This document shows positions 28,423 to 38,477 of a stretch of DNA of 64,000 bases, piece after piece; position 1 is the stretch's first letter; each line of letters starts with the position of its first letter. This DNA comes from Mycolicibacterium aurum. GTDB lineage: Bacteria > Actinomycetota > Actinomycetes > Mycobacteriales > Mycobacteriaceae. A program made the translations under genes and the position numbers. The notes beneath the pieces are model-generated. The model was not told the origin of the DNA and did no database searches. It saw nothing but the letters and a program-made list of their open reading frames with translations. The DNA is taken from contig NZ_LR134356.1 of NCBI RefSeq assembly GCF_900637195.1, positions 2,480,001 to 2,544,000 of the forward strand, written 5' to 3'.

Positions 28423-28761
28423 ATGGCAGAACTGCGACGGGTCGGAGACGAGGTGGAGGTGCGCCTGTCGACCCTTGAGAAGATCGCCGGGATGCGCCGG
28501 GACTTCCGGGTGCCGGTCTCGGCCGTGACCGATGTGGCGGTAATCGACCAGCCCATGGCGGCCGTGACGGGCGTCCGCGCCCCGGGCGCACACGTCCCCG
28601 GTCGGGTCAAGATCGGCACGTGGCGTGGGCGAGACGGCAAGACCTTTGCGAGCGCACGCGCCGGCGTCCCCGCGGTCCGCGTGGATCTGGTGGGGCAGCC
28701 ATTCCGTCAACTGGTCATCAGCGTTCCTGACGCCAAGACGGTGGCCGACCGGATCCGCTAG
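28423..28761 (+). CDS. Small conserved protein, likely target of the adjacent HTH regulator
   Basis: This 112-residue soluble protein has alternating strands and no membrane segment. Visible stretches include LSTLEKIAGMRRDFRVPVSA, VKIGTWRGRDGKTFASAR and VDLVGQPFRQLVISVPDAKT. The pattern resembles the PH-like fold of small actinobacterial proteins, but I make no family claim. ATG 28423 follows AAAGGGGA by 4 bases. It is divergent from the HTH gene across a perfect palindrome, and its last 4 bases overlap the convergent cyclophilin gene. Confidence 0.7.
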   Translation: MAELRRVGDEVEVRLSTLEKIAGMRRDFRVPVSAVTDVAVIDQPMAAVTGVRAPGAHVPGRVKIGTWRGRDGKTFASARAGVPAVRVDLVGQPFRQLVISVPDAKTVADRIR

Positions 28762-29756
28762 GGCACCCGAACCGACTCGATGGTCACCCGGGTGGCCGGC
28801 TCTCCGTCCTGGGAGCCGCCCCGGGTCCCGGCCGCGGCGATCTTGTCCAGCGCCGCAAGGCCTTTGGCGTCGATGGTGCCGAAGACCGTGTACTGCGGCG
28901 GCAGCATCGAGTCGTCATAGATCAAGAAGAACTGGCTGCCGTTGGTCCCGAGGCCCGAGTTCGCCATGGCGAGCGTGCCCCGCGGGTACACCACGTCGGC
29001 CTTCAGTGCGGGATCGGCCATCCGGTACTGGTTGCTCGGATACTCGTTCGGGAACCGGTATCCGGGCCCGCCGGTCCCCGTCGCACTCGGGTCGCCGCAC
29101 TGGAGTAGTCGTAGTTCGGGCTCGACCGTCAGCCGATGGCACCGGGTGTCGTCGAAATAGCCCTGTTCGGCAAGGCTGGTGAAGTTGCGAACCGTGCACG
29201 GTGACTTCGCGTTGTCGAGTTCGACGCCGATGTCGCCGCGGTCGGTGACGATGGTCGCCGGAATTGAGGGGGGAGTGGTGGCGGTGCGGCCGGTCTGCGG
29301 CGGCGTCACGGGTCTGCTCGCCGGTTCGGTGGTCGCGGGATATTGGCAGTTGGAGCCCAGCGTGGCCGGGGGCGCGAACGGCGGCAGCGGCTGCTGCACC
29401 GTCGGCGCATCGGGACGCGGTGAATTCCTGCCCTGGGCGTCGAAGCGCTCCAGGCTGGCGGCCAGCCCCACCACCAGGATGACGCTGACCACCACGACCA
29501 CGACCGTCATCGCGATCACGAGATAGCTGATCACCAGCCCGGCGATCGCCAGGCCACGGCCCTCTTCACCGGACCTCTTGATCTGTGACAGCGACATGTG
29601 GCCGAAGACGATCCCCAGCGGTGCGAACAGAAACGCGCACACCAGCGACACCACGGCCAGCGAATTCGTGGACCGCGGCGGCGGGTAGCCGCCCGGGTAG
29701 ACGCCGTAACCCGTTGGGTACGGCTGGTTCTCGCCGTAGGGCGACGGGCTGGTCAC
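28758..29756 (-). CDS. Membrane-anchored cyclophilin with N-terminal DUF4190-like domain
   Basis: This 332-residue peptidyl-prolyl cis-trans isomerase has its catalytic domain outside the membrane. Residues 1-28 are Pro/Gly/Tyr-rich, and two helices (about 31-53 and 67-100) form a DUF4190-like anchor. A linker with LGSNCQYPATTEPASRP precedes the cyclophilin domain (about 170-332). That domain contains DDTRCHRLTVEP, GTLAMANSGLGTNGSQFFL and YTVFGTIDAKGL, with the Arg and Gln-Phe-Phe residues of the active site. GTG 29756 is the start. It lies 16 bases after the second cyclophilin gene, ppiB, on the same strand. Confidence 0.9.
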   Translation of the reverse strand: MTSPSPYGENQPYPTGYGVYPGGYPPPRSTNSLAVVSLVCAFLFAPLGIVFGHMSLSQIKRSGEEGRGLAIAGLVISYLVIAMTVVVVVVSVILVVGLAASLERFDAQGRNSPRPDAPTVQQPLPPFAPPATLGSNCQYPATTEPASRPVTPPQTGRTATTPPSIPATIVTDRGDIGVELDNAKSPCTVRNFTSLAEQGYFDDTRCHRLTVEPELRLLQCGDPSATGTGGPGYRFPNEYPSNQYRMADPALKADVVYPRGTLAMANSGLGTNGSQFFLIYDDSMLPPQYTVFGTIDAKGLAALDKIAAAGTRGGSQDGEPATRVTIESVRVP

Positions 29757-29772
29757 CCTCGTCGTCCCCGTG

Positions 29773-30669
<897 letters not shown>

Positions 30670-30787
30670 GGCCGGTGTCCTCCTCGCAGTAGATCCGGTC
30701 GGCACCGAGTGTGCCAGTTGTCACTGAGTGCGGGCCTCCCGACCCTCGTGAACTGGCCTGCGACCTGGCCATGGGAAGCTGGGAGCC

Positions 30788-31474
30788 GTGTTGATCACCG
30801 GATTTCCGGCTGGCATGTTGGCGTGCAACTGCTACGTGCTGGCCCCGCGGCAGGGCGCCGACGCCATCGTCGTCGACCCTGGCCAGCGGGCCATGGGCCC
30901 GCTGCGGCGAATTCTGGACGAGAACCGCCTCACCCCCGCCGCGGTACTGCTCACCCACGGCCACCTCGATCACATGTGGTCCGCGCAGAAGGTCTCCGAC
31001 ACCTACGGCTGCCCGACCTTCATCCACCCCGCCGACCGGTACATGCTCTCGGACCCGATCAAGGGGTTCGGCCAGGGGTTCTTCGCCGGTCTGGGCCGGC
31101 TGGCGGTGGGGGCGATGTTCCGCGAGCCCAGGCAGGTCCTCGAACTCGACCGCGACGGCGACAAGATCGAGCTGGGCGGCATCACGGTGGCCGTGGACCA
31201 CACGCCCGGACACACCAAGGGCTCGGTGGTGTTCCGGGTCGCGGGAGACTCCGGTGGCGCCGACTCGGTCGCCTTCACCGGCGACACGCTGTTCCAGCAG
31301 ACGGTCGGGCGCACCGACCTCCCTGGCGGCAGCGGACGTGACCTGCTGGAGTCGATCGTGACAAAACTATTGGTGCTCGACGACGACACCCTGGTATTAC
31401 CGGGACACGGCGAGCGGACCACCATCGGCCAGGAACGCCACACCAACCCATTCCTCGAAGGTCTGACCCCGTGA
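30788..31474 (+). CDS. Metallo-beta-lactamase-fold hydrolase (glyoxalase II-like, Rv2581c)
   Basis: This 228-residue dinuclear zinc hydrolase shows THGHLDH at residues 56-62, later metal ligands in [12 protein letters not shown] (His) and FTGDTLF (Asp), and the C-terminal LPGHGERTT (His). These are the glyoxalase II-like pattern, so hydrolysis of a thioester such as S-acyl-thiol is plausible. The true substrate is unknown. GTG 30788. It overlaps hisS by 4 bases (GTGA), an arrangement conserved in mycobacteria, so the two are co-transcribed. Confidence 0.9.
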   Translation: MLITGFPAGMLACNCYVLAPRQGADAIVVDPGQRAMGPLRRILDENRLTPAAVLLTHGHLDHMWSAQKVSDTYGCPTFIHPADRYMLSDPIKGFGQGFFAGLGRLAVGAMFREPRQVLELDRDGDKIELGGITVAVDHTPGHTKGSVVFRVAGDSGGADSVAFTGDTLFQQTVGRTDLPGGSGRDLLESIVTKLLVLDDDTLVLPGHGERTTIGQERHTNPFLEGLTP

Positions 31475-32799
31475 CTGAGATCTCCCAGAAAACACCCACC
31501 TCGTTCGCGGCGCCCAAGGGCGTCCCCGACTACTACCCGCCCGACTCGGCACAGTTCGTCGCCGTGCGCAGCGGGCTGCTCGACGCCGCCCGCCGAGCCG
31601 GGTACGGCGACATCGAGCTGCCGATCTTCGAGGACACCGCGCTGTTCGCCCGTGGGGTGGGGGAGTCCACCGACGTGGTGTCCAAGGAGATGTACACATT
31701 CGCCGACCGCGGCGAGCGCTCGGTGACGCTGCGCCCCGAGGGCACCGCGGGCGTCATGCGGGCGGTCATCGAGCACGGCCTCGATCGCGGTCAGCTGCCG
31801 GTGAAGCTGTGCTACTCGGGACCGTTCTTCCGCTACGAGCGGCCGCAGGCCGGCCGGTACCGGCAGTTGCAGCAGGTCGGGGTCGAGGCGATCGGGGTGG
31901 ACGACCCCGCGCTGGATGCCGAGGTCATCGCGGTCGCCGACGCCGGTTTCCGGTCGCTGGGCCTTGACGGCTTCCGGTTGGAGATCACGTCGCTGGGCGA
32001 TGACAGCTGCCGCCCGCAGTATCGGGAGTTGTTGCAGGAGTACCTGTTTCGGTTGGATCTCGACGACGAGACCCGGCGCCGGGCGGAGATCAACCCGCTG
32101 CGGGTGCTCGACGACAAGCGCCCGGCGATGAAGGAGATGACGGCCGACGCGCCGGTCATGCTCGACTATCTCTCCGATGCGGCCAAGGAGCACTTCGACA
32201 CGGTGCTGGCCCACCTGGACGCGCTGGGGGTGCCGTACGTGATCAATCCGCGGATGGTGCGCGGGTTGGACTACTACACGAAGACGACGTTCGAGTTCGT
32301 CCATGACGGGCTCGGCGCGCAGTCGGGCATCGGTGGCGGCGGCCGGTACGACGGGTTGATGGCGCAGCTCGGTGGGCGGGACCTGTCCGGGATCGGTTTC
32401 GGGCTGGGTGTGGACCGGGCGCTGCTGGCGCTGCGCGCCGAGGGAAAGACGGTCGGCGAGACGGCGCGGGTGGACGTGTACGCGGTCCCGATGGGTGCCG
32501 ACGCCAAGGTGCGGCTCGCGGTGCTGGCGGCCCAGCTGCGCGCTGCGGGTGTGCGGGTCGACCTGGCGTACGGCGACCGCAGCCTCAAGGGCGCGATGAA
32601 GGGTGCTGACCGATCCGGTGCGTCGATCGCACTGGTGGCCGGCGACCGTGACCTGGAGGCCGGCACCGTCGGGGTGAAGAGCCTGGGTACGGGGGAGCAG
32701 GTCGACGTCGCCATCGATGATGTTGTCGCCGAGGTGCTTTCGCGTCTCGGGTGGGTCGAGGGCCGCGTCAGCGGTCGGACGCCGCTCGGCGGGACATAA
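31471..32799 (+). CDS. hisS: Histidyl-tRNA synthetase
   Basis: This 442-residue class II synthetase charges tRNA-His in the cytoplasm. Motif 1 region [12 protein letters not shown] leads in. Motif 2 is [17 protein letters not shown], the histidine-specific loop is [13 protein letters not shown], and motif 3 is [15 protein letters not shown]. The C-terminal anticodon-binding domain starts near residue 335 with [14 protein letters not shown]. It is slightly longer than the usual 420-425 residues because of a C-terminal tail. GTG 31471 overlaps the preceding stop. Its last 32 bases overlap the convergent membrane-protein gene. Confidence 0.97.
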   Translation: MTEISQKTPTSFAAPKGVPDYYPPDSAQFVAVRSGLLDAARRAGYGDIELPIFEDTALFARGVGESTDVVSKEMYTFADRGERSVTLRPEGTAGVMRAVIEHGLDRGQLPVKLCYSGPFFRYERPQAGRYRQLQQVGVEAIGVDDPALDAEVIAVADAGFRSLGLDGFRLEITSLGDDSCRPQYRELLQEYLFRLDLDDETRRRAEINPLRVLDDKRPAMKEMTADAPVMLDYLSDAAKEHFDTVLAHLDALGVPYVINPRMVRGLDYYTKTTFEFVHDGLGAQSGIGGGGRYDGLMAQLGGRDLSGIGFGLGVDRALLALRAEGKTVGETARVDVYAVPMGADAKVRLAVLAAQLRAAGVRVDLAYGDRSLKGAMKGADRSGASIALVAGDRDLEAGTVGVKSLGTGEQVDVAIDDVVAEVLSRLGWVEGRVSGRTPLGGT

Positions 32800-33112
32800 A
32801 GGCCTGCGCCGCGGCGGCAACGACGGCCAGCGCGCCCAACGCCCCCAGCGTGATCGTCCACAGCCGTCGATCCTCGATGTCCATGTCGCACAGCCGGCTG
32901 AAATTCGCGTCGCTGACCAGGTCGCCGAGCACAAGGGCATTCGCCGCGCTGGCATCGTCGTTGGCGCGAGCGGCCGACAGGTCGGGAGCGATCGCGCTTC
33001 CGCAGCTGATGACCTCTCCGTCCGCAGTCACCGACACGGGTGTGAACAGGCCGACGATGCCGACGAGCAGAGCCACTGCGCCCAGACCCGCGATTACCAA
33101 TCGCAACTTCAT
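32768..33112 (-). CDS. Small two-TM mycobacterial membrane protein
   Basis: This 114-residue protein has a hydrophobic helix at residues 4-23 ([20 protein letters not shown]) and a second at about 83-104. Between them lies an extracytoplasmic loop with two cysteines (VISCGSAIA and [10 protein letters not shown]) that could form a disulfide. ATG 33112 is chosen because helix 1 begins at residue 4. I do not know its role. It overlaps the 3' end of hisS by 32 bases in convergent orientation. Confidence 0.7.
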   Translation of the reverse strand: MKLRLVIAGLGAVALLVGIVGLFTPVSVTADGEVISCGSAIAPDLSAARANDDASAANALVLGDLVSDANFSRLCDMDIEDRRLWTITLGALGALAVVAAAAQAFMSRRAASDR

Positions 33113-33207
33113 GTGCACCCCGGTACCCGTATTCGGCAACTTGATACGTCGGGGTGGGTTTTCGCGCGGACTCGGTATGAGCCCGCGGCGCTCGGGTACT
33201 TCTCCGC

Positions 33208-33687
33208 ATGGACACTCCACTGGCGGCCCGGGCAGCGCGACACCCCGTACGGCCACGGTGGGCGGCTGCGGTGATGTCCGTGCCTCTGATGGTGGCGGGG
33301 TGCTCCACGGGCTACGACGCACTGGGAACCCAGACCGCTCAGGTGCTGGTCAACGGCAGCATGACTGCAGAACACACTCGTGTCACATGTGACCAGGTGC
33401 AGTGGGTGTGGTTCATCGACAGTGTCCAGGAGAGTCCAGGTTTCACCGCGCAGGTCCGCACCGGCGACACCGTGGCGGCCCGGCTGGTTCGGATCGAGAA
33501 CCTGGGGGGCTTCACCGGCAGCTCCTGGAACGCCGCCGTCACGGCACCGTCGACTCCATCATCAGTCGGCGCGGACGCCGAAATCGCGGACGGCACCTTC
33601 ACCATCACGGGAACCGCGATGGGGTTCTACCAGGACGATCCCGCAGAAATCGCCACCGCCAGTTTCGAGATCCGCACAGACTGCTGA
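33208..33687 (+). CDS. LpqH-like (19 kDa antigen family) lipoprotein
   Basis: This 159-residue lipoprotein has a basic N-terminus (VRPRW), a hydrophobic segment and the lipobox MVAGC with Cys32. The mature domain has QVLVNGSMTAEHTRVTCDQV and ends in GTFTITGTAMGFYQDDPAEI followed by ASFEIRTDC. This resembles the end of the mycobacterial 19 kDa lipoprotein LpqH, YKITGTATG then SFEIEVTC. Two cysteines in the mature part could pair as in LpqH. It is separated by 55 bases from the next, convergent lipoprotein gene. Confidence 0.7.
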   Translation: MDTPLAARAARHPVRPRWAAAVMSVPLMVAGCSTGYDALGTQTAQVLVNGSMTAEHTRVTCDQVQWVWFIDSVQESPGFTAQVRTGDTVAARLVRIENLGGFTGSSWNAAVTAPSTPSSVGADAEIADGTFTITGTAMGFYQDDPAEIATASFEIRTDC

Positions 33688-33742
33688 CAGCATTACCGCC
33701 CTGGCGCTACCGACGGGTGGCGGAAGGCCGTGCGGTGGAACG

Positions 33743-34261
33743 TCACCGCTGTTGAATCGGGCAGGCCTCCACCGGCACCGGGAACGTGAGGTCGCCTGCC
33801 CGCTCGAAATGGAAGGTGACATCGGCGCTGGTGGCCGGTACCAGATCTGGGTCCAACCGGTCCAGCAGCACCGGCGGTCCGCTCGCATCGCCGGCACCCG
33901 GTTCTGCGTTGGGCTCACCGAAGCTGACCGCGGACTTGGGCGGGATCGCCACGCTACCGATGACTCGCGCTTGCTCCCCCGCACCTGTCGATATTCCGAG
34001 AAGGCGCTCGGTCTCGGCCGGACGGTTGTTCGTGATCGTGAACCGCATGGCACCGCCGGCGTTGAGCTGGATCGCGCACTGGCCAGGCACATAGGCCGGC
34101 ACGATGTACGCGTTCTCCACCGAGGTGTCGTCGGTGTGTGACCCCGATCCGCGATTGGACGAGTCCAAGACCGGATCCTCACCGCAGCCGGCGACGGACA
34201 TCGTCAGCGCTGCCGTGCCCGCCAACACCGAGCCACTTCTGCGTAACTTCGTTGATCTCAT
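33743..34261 (-). CDS. Lipoprotein of LpqE/copper-chaperone-like type
   Basis: This 172-residue lipoprotein has the lipobox SVAGC with Cys26, and the mature part starts GEDPVLDSSN. A beta-sandwich pattern follows: VENAYIVPAYVPGQCAIQL, RFTITNNRPAETERLLGIS and VTFHFERAGDLTFPVPVEAC. It resembles mycobacterial LpqE, a member of the PCu(A)C-like fold. The Met/His copper ligands of true PCu(A)C proteins are not visible, so copper binding is not supported. ATG 34261 follows GGAGG. Confidence 0.6.
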   Translation of the reverse strand: MRSTKLRRSGSVLAGTAALTMSVAGCGEDPVLDSSNRGSGSHTDDTSVENAYIVPAYVPGQCAIQLNAGGAMRFTITNNRPAETERLLGISTGAGEQARVIGSVAIPPKSAVSFGEPNAEPGAGDASGPPVLLDRLDPDLVPATSADVTFHFERAGDLTFPVPVEACPIQQR

Positions 34262-34538
34262 CGACTCCTCCGTTCCCCGCCGCGCGGTTCTGATACCCCA
34301 CTGCGCGTATTCGTCTGCGAAAGCCGAGGCGCCTACGTGAGGAAGGTAAGAGCGACCTGTGGTAGTCGTGCGATTCGCGTGAGCGTTCCCACGTCGCGCT
34401 GCCTAAACACCCGGCTGTGATTGCGATTACGCAACGATTACGCCCCGGCCCGGTTTCCACGCCCCACCCGGGTAGGCGGTTTGCAGGTTATTTGCGGAAG
34501 CCGCCCCGTCGCTTCTGCGCCGCACAGGGAAGGCTGTC
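34262..34538. other. 277-bp divergent intergenic region
   Basis: This stretch separates the LpqE-like gene from the sigma-factor gene, so it must hold two divergent promoters. I see no gene. A 9-base direct repeat CGATTACGC occurs twice with a period of 11 bases at 34424-34443. A GGTTT...GGGTA pair at 34452-34474 looks like a SigF-type promoter, but its 13-base spacer is shorter than the usual 15-17. Confidence 0.4.
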
Positions 34539-35384
34539 ATGACCGTCGCAGAGCGCATCGGAGAACGAACCGAGGCTGCCACCCGCCGCCCCGACTGGAC
34601 GAACATTGAGGATCAGTTGCTGTCGATGGCAGAGTGCGGCGACGCCGCTGAGCGCCGCCGCCGCCGCGGACACATCATCACTGAATGCCTGCCACTCGCC
34701 GATCACATCGCCTACCGGTTCGCCGGCCGGGGTGAGCCGTCGGACGACCTGATACAGGTCGCCCGCATCGGTCTTGTCAAAAGCGTCGACCGGTACGTTC
34801 CGGGCAGAGGCCGTTTCATGGCGTTCGCGTTGCCGACGATCCGGGGCGAGGTGCGCCGACACTTCCGCGACGCCACCTGGTCGATGCGGGTCCCGCGCAG
34901 GGTTCAGGAGACGCAACTCAGGATGCGGCGCACCGTGGAGGAACTCTCCCAGCGGTTGAACCGACCACCGACGGATCCAGAGATTGCGCGCGAACTCGGC
35001 GTCGGCGAGGACGAAGTCGCCCAAAGTCAGTCCGCGCACTGGGCCTATCGCCCCGTATCGCTCGACGCGCCCCGGGGTGACTTCCAGGAAGGCGGTACCA
35101 GTATCGGCGAGTCGCAGGGAGTGGACGATCCGGGTTTCGATTCGATCGAGGACCTCATCGTTCTCAGGGAAGTCATTGCTGAACTGGATCCTCGTCGTCG
35201 GGCAATCTTGGGCATGCGCTTCTTCGATTGTCTGACACAACGAGAAATCGCTCTGCGCCTGAACATCTCGCAGGTCCAGGTCTCGCGCCTCCTGGACGGC
35301 ACATTGACACGGCTCCGGCAACGACTCTATGTCGACGTGCCCGTCGTCGTCTGTCTTCTCGCGCCCGCTGCAGTCACCTTCTGA
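34539..35384 (+). CDS. RNA polymerase sigma factor, SigF/SigB family
   Basis: This 281-residue sigma-70 factor belongs to the group 3 stress/sporulation (B/F/G) class. Region 2 includes LADHIAYRFAGRGEPSDDLI, QVARIGLVKSVDRYVPGRG and FMAFALPTIRGEVRRHFRD. Region 3 includes LSQRLNRPPTDPEIARELGV. Region 4 carries the HTH DCLTQREIALRLNISQVQVSR. It resembles mycobacterial SigF but is probably a paralog, because the usual anti-sigma gene (usfX/rsbW) is not adjacent. ATG 34539. A DUF421 membrane gene follows by 27 bases. The C-terminus ends in an unusual hydrophobic VDVPVVVCLLAPAAVTF. Confidence 0.88.
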   Translation: MTVAERIGERTEAATRRPDWTNIEDQLLSMAECGDAAERRRRRGHIITECLPLADHIAYRFAGRGEPSDDLIQVARIGLVKSVDRYVPGRGRFMAFALPTIRGEVRRHFRDATWSMRVPRRVQETQLRMRRTVEELSQRLNRPPTDPEIARELGVGEDEVAQSQSAHWAYRPVSLDAPRGDFQEGGTSIGESQGVDDPGFDSIEDLIVLREVIAELDPRRRAILGMRFFDCLTQREIALRLNISQVQVSRLLDGTLTRLRQRLYVDVPVVVCLLAPAAVTF

Positions 35385-35411
35385 AGTTCACGACGAAAGT
35401 AGTTGACTACC

Positions 35412-35945
35412 ATGTGGTTTGATTCCTGGGCAGACGTCGTCAGAGTGGTGTCGGTCGGAGCGGCGGCCTACGTCACCGTGATCGTCATCCTCCGGTTGAC
35501 GGGTAAGCGCACGCTGGCCAAACTCAACGCATTCGATCTGGTGGTCACTGTCGCCGTCGGTTCCACGCTCGCCACGATCCTGCTCAACTCCGACGTGTCC
35601 TTCGTGGAGGGCGCGACAGCACTGGCGCTGCTGGCGACACTGCAGTTCGTGGCCGCGACCGTTGCCTCACGACTCAACGCCGGACGTTCCGTCCTGACCG
35701 CCAGGCCGACTCTTCTTGTGTCGCAGGGCCGCTTGCTCGACGACGCGTTGACGTCGCAGCGGGTGAGCGTCGATGAAATCCGGCAGGTGATTCGGTCGTC
35801 GGGACAGGGTGACGTCAGCCAAGTGGTCGCTGTGGTGCTGGAGTCCGACGGTTCGCTCAGCGTGATCACCGCGGACAAGATCGGCGATGGCTCGGCGCTC
35901 TCCGGCGTGCAGAGCACCCCGGTGGACGATGGTCGGACGAAATGA
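35412..35945 (+). CDS. DUF421 (YetF-like) membrane protein
   Basis: This 177-residue inner-membrane protein has three N-terminal helices within about residues 10-88. The family signature VILRLTGKRTLAKLNAFDLV and VTVAVGSTLATILLN follows helix 1. A cytoplasmic domain includes PTLLVSQGRLLDDALTSQRV and SVDEIRQVIRSSGQGD, and ends with VVLESDGSLSVI. ATG 35412 is chosen; a TTG at 35403 is also in frame. It is probably in an operon with the sigma factor. DUF421 proteins are often stress-associated, but no reaction is known. Confidence 0.85.
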   Translation: MWFDSWADVVRVVSVGAAAYVTVIVILRLTGKRTLAKLNAFDLVVTVAVGSTLATILLNSDVSFVEGATALALLATLQFVAATVASRLNAGRSVLTARPTLLVSQGRLLDDALTSQRVSVDEIRQVIRSSGQGDVSQVVAVVLESDGSLSVITADKIGDGSALSGVQSTPVDDGRTK

Positions 35946-35948
35946 TGG

Positions 35949-36677
35949 GCCTTGACAATTGAACCCGGTTCCGCGGGATTGCGTGTCACCGACGTGCCCG
36001 ATCCGGATACAGGTTTCGACGCGTCAGCGGACAGTATGGGTGGGCGCCGCCTGGCCGGGACAGGTTGGTGCTCGGGCGAATCGCTGGGCCACGTCGCACA
36101 CCGTCGGGGGTAGACACCGAACGGGGTATCACACAGGTCGACGGCTGCAGCAGCGAATGATGTTTTATTCCAACCAATTACGCCGTTGAAGTGGGAGCCG
36201 GTTCGACCCACGACTGTTGCTGGTCGCCGGAGCTGGACCGATAGGTCTGCTCGCCGCCTTGCTCGGAGTGCAGCGCGGACTGGACGTGCACGCACTGGAC
36301 CGGGTGATAGACGGCCCCAAGCCGCTCGGTGCGACCTATCACCACCAACCCGTGGACGACCTTGCCGCTCGTCTGCAGCCCGATGTGATCATCGAAGCGA
36401 CCGGCGCCGGCGAGGTGGTCATCGCCGCGATGGCGACCACTGCGCGCTACGGCATCGTGTACCTGACTGGGATGTCGCCCGCCGGCCGAACCGTGCACAT
36501 CGACGCGGACGCGCTGAAACGCGACATCGTGCTGGAAAACGATGCCGTGGTGGGATCGATGAACTCCAACACAAGGCACTCCCGCCCTGCCGCACAAGCG
36601 TTGTCACACCGCGCGACGGATGCGTTCATCCCCGCGACGGCGACATCAAGGTCGCCATCGATATCTCGGATGTCTGA
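35949..36677 (+). pseudogene. Frameshifted glucose dehydrogenase-like (zinc-type MDR) pseudogene
   Basis: Pieces of one medium-chain zinc dehydrogenase lie in different frames. LTIEPGSAGLRVTDVPDPD (from 35952) is the N-terminus without a start codon. YGWAPPGRDRLVLG follows in another frame near 36037, after which two bases seem lost before ESLGH. The coenzyme domain FDPRLLLVAGAGPIGLLAAL begins near 36200 and runs in frame through DIVLENDAVVGSMNSN. About 35 residues are then missing, and one lost C shifts ATDAFIP to RDGDIKVAIDISDV, ending at 36677. The zinc-binding catalytic region is mostly deleted. Confidence 0.8.
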
Positions 36678-36728
36678 CCAGGGCTGCCAATCGGGTCTCG
36701 CGCTATTCGGTGAGCACAGACCGAGCGC

Positions 36729-38129
36729 TCAGGTCGCCGGCCAGCGCCGCTGCAACGCGTCCCGCACGTGTTGGACGAGTTGATCCAGCCGGTGGCGATC
36801 GGTGCCGTCAAAATTCTGTTCAGCGACAGTGGTTTCCAGCCTTCGCAGCCGATCGACAACGGCTTGCCGGTGCTCCGGAAGAACCACGACCCAGGCCAAC
36901 TCCCTAAGCATCGACAGCAATCGCGCCAGCACGGCGGGGTCGCTGGCACCATAAAGCTGGGGCTGGGCACAAACCAGGTCGAGCAGGTCTGGCAGATCCG
37001 GGCGCGCAAGCACCACCCGCAGCACGTCGTCGTTGTCCCGCAGCGGCCGGCGCCCCAACTGGTACCTGGCGAGTTCGCACAGCGTTGCGCTGCACGAATT
37101 GAGACCGTGTATCGCGGTGGTGGGGTCGTTGATGCCGGGGCTCAGAGCGCGAACCACCACATCTGTGAGCTGACGAAGTCCGTAACCGATGTCCTGGGTC
37201 GCGGTACGTTCGATGCCGGTACTGAGCGCCCCGGACACGCAGTCGCGCAACCGCGACAATCGCTCGTCGGCGAAGGACGCACCCGACTCCCCGGCGGGCC
37301 AGCACAACGCCACCGGGACACCCGCCAGCACGTCCGATCCGACCGGGCGGTCGACCCAGATCACCGCGTCCGCCTCGACCGCCGCCGCAAGCAGCGCCTG
37401 CTCGTCGACCTCGACGAGGAAACCCGACGAACTGGCGGTGATCAACGAGGCGGAGGCGGGTGGGCGAGGCGCGACGTCGTGGTCCGGGGTGTCGTCGAGC
37501 AGATCCAGCATGCGATGGGCGGTCTTCTCGATGTCCGAAGAGACGTGGTCGAGCATGGTCTCGATGCGGATCTGCCGGACCAGATGCCCGAGGAACAGGA
37601 CGAGCGCCAGCACGCTGGCCATGGCCAGCAGGTAGGCCACGGTCACCGCGATCTGCGGGACGAACTCCGCCCCCGAGTCGCCGTCGTTGCGGACGGTACG
37701 CAGAACAGTCAGCGCGTACACGAAGGTCGCGAGGAACAGTGCCAGGGTGCGTTGGACGAACCGATCTGCGGCGAATGTCCGCAGCAGCCGCGGCGTGTAC
37801 TGGCTGCTGGCCAGCTGCAGTGTGACCACGGTCAGCGAGAAGGTCAGTGAGGTGACGGTGATCAGTGATGTCGCGACGGCGCCGAGTACTTCCCTCGCTG
37901 CGTCGGCTCCGCCACCGAACAGGTAGGCGGACAAAGTCGGGGGCATCTGTGTGTCGAGAGTGCCGTCGAGTTCGGGAATGGCGATACCGGCGAGGATCGC
38001 GATGACGACGCCCAGCGCTGGTACAGGCCAAAGCCGGCTGCGCCACGCGTCGACGAATACCGTGCGTCGTTGCCGGAGCGCTTCCAAAGGCCCGGATCTG
38101 TCCTGGGAAGTGGTTCTGCCTCGGCTCAT
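36729..38129 (-). CDS. DUF2254-family membrane protein
   Basis: This 466-residue integral membrane protein has helices in the first 200 residues: about 34-54, 80-108, 126-146 and 158-180. The conserved block SLTFSLTVVTLQLASSQYTP and RLLRTFAADRFVQRTLALFL is typical of DUF2254. A large cytoplasmic C-terminal domain contains DIGYGLRQLTDVVVRALSPG and INDPTTAIHGLNSCSATLC. No biochemical function has been established for the family. ATG 38129. It stands alone beside a pseudogene. Confidence 0.85.
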   Translation of the reverse strand: MSRGRTTSQDRSGPLEALRQRRTVFVDAWRSRLWPVPALGVVIAILAGIAIPELDGTLDTQMPPTLSAYLFGGGADAAREVLGAVATSLITVTSLTFSLTVVTLQLASSQYTPRLLRTFAADRFVQRTLALFLATFVYALTVLRTVRNDGDSGAEFVPQIAVTVAYLLAMASVLALVLFLGHLVRQIRIETMLDHVSSDIEKTAHRMLDLLDDTPDHDVAPRPPASASLITASSSGFLVEVDEQALLAAAVEADAVIWVDRPVGSDVLAGVPVALCWPAGESGASFADERLSRLRDCVSGALSTGIERTATQDIGYGLRQLTDVVVRALSPGINDPTTAIHGLNSCSATLCELARYQLGRRPLRDNDDVLRVVLARPDLPDLLDLVCAQPQLYGASDPAVLARLLSMLRELAWVVVLPEHRQAVVDRLRRLETTVAEQNFDGTDRHRLDQLVQHVRDALQRRWPAT

Positions 38130-38477
38130 CGGCCGACGCTACCGGCCGCGCAATGTGGATCGGGGAAGGGCGCCCCCGCGGGGTGAGGTGACCACCAGGG
38201 GTGAACCGGCTCAGCGGTACGCCTGGAATGCTCGTCGATCAACGTCACAGGCGCTTCCGCGCGTCGAATATCTCGCAGGCCGCGCAACGACAGCCGGCCA
38301 ATACAGAGTGCGGCGAGCGCACACGAGCCCAGCGCAGTGGGCGATTCGGAGCTTACGATGATGGCTGCCGGGCTGCTGTGCCCGCGTTGCGGATCGGATC
38401 GTCGGCTGCCCCCCTCTGGCTCACGGTGTCGTCTTCGCGCCACCCCACGGGCCCGGGGGCAAACACGACCACGGCGG
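38130..38477. other. 348-bp gap with no supported gene
   Basis: The stretch lies between two minus-strand genes. Several open frames cross it, but all have low-complexity Arg/Pro/Ala composition and no recognisable domain or good ribosome-binding site. It must contain the promoter of the DUF2254 gene. I see no hairpin with a T-run. Confidence 0.5.

Noticed and set aside
34452..34474. SigF-type promoter GGTTT...GGGTA before the sigma-factor gene
   Set aside because: The spacer is 13 bases, shorter than the 15-17 expected, so I do not call it as a promoter. Start mapping would decide.
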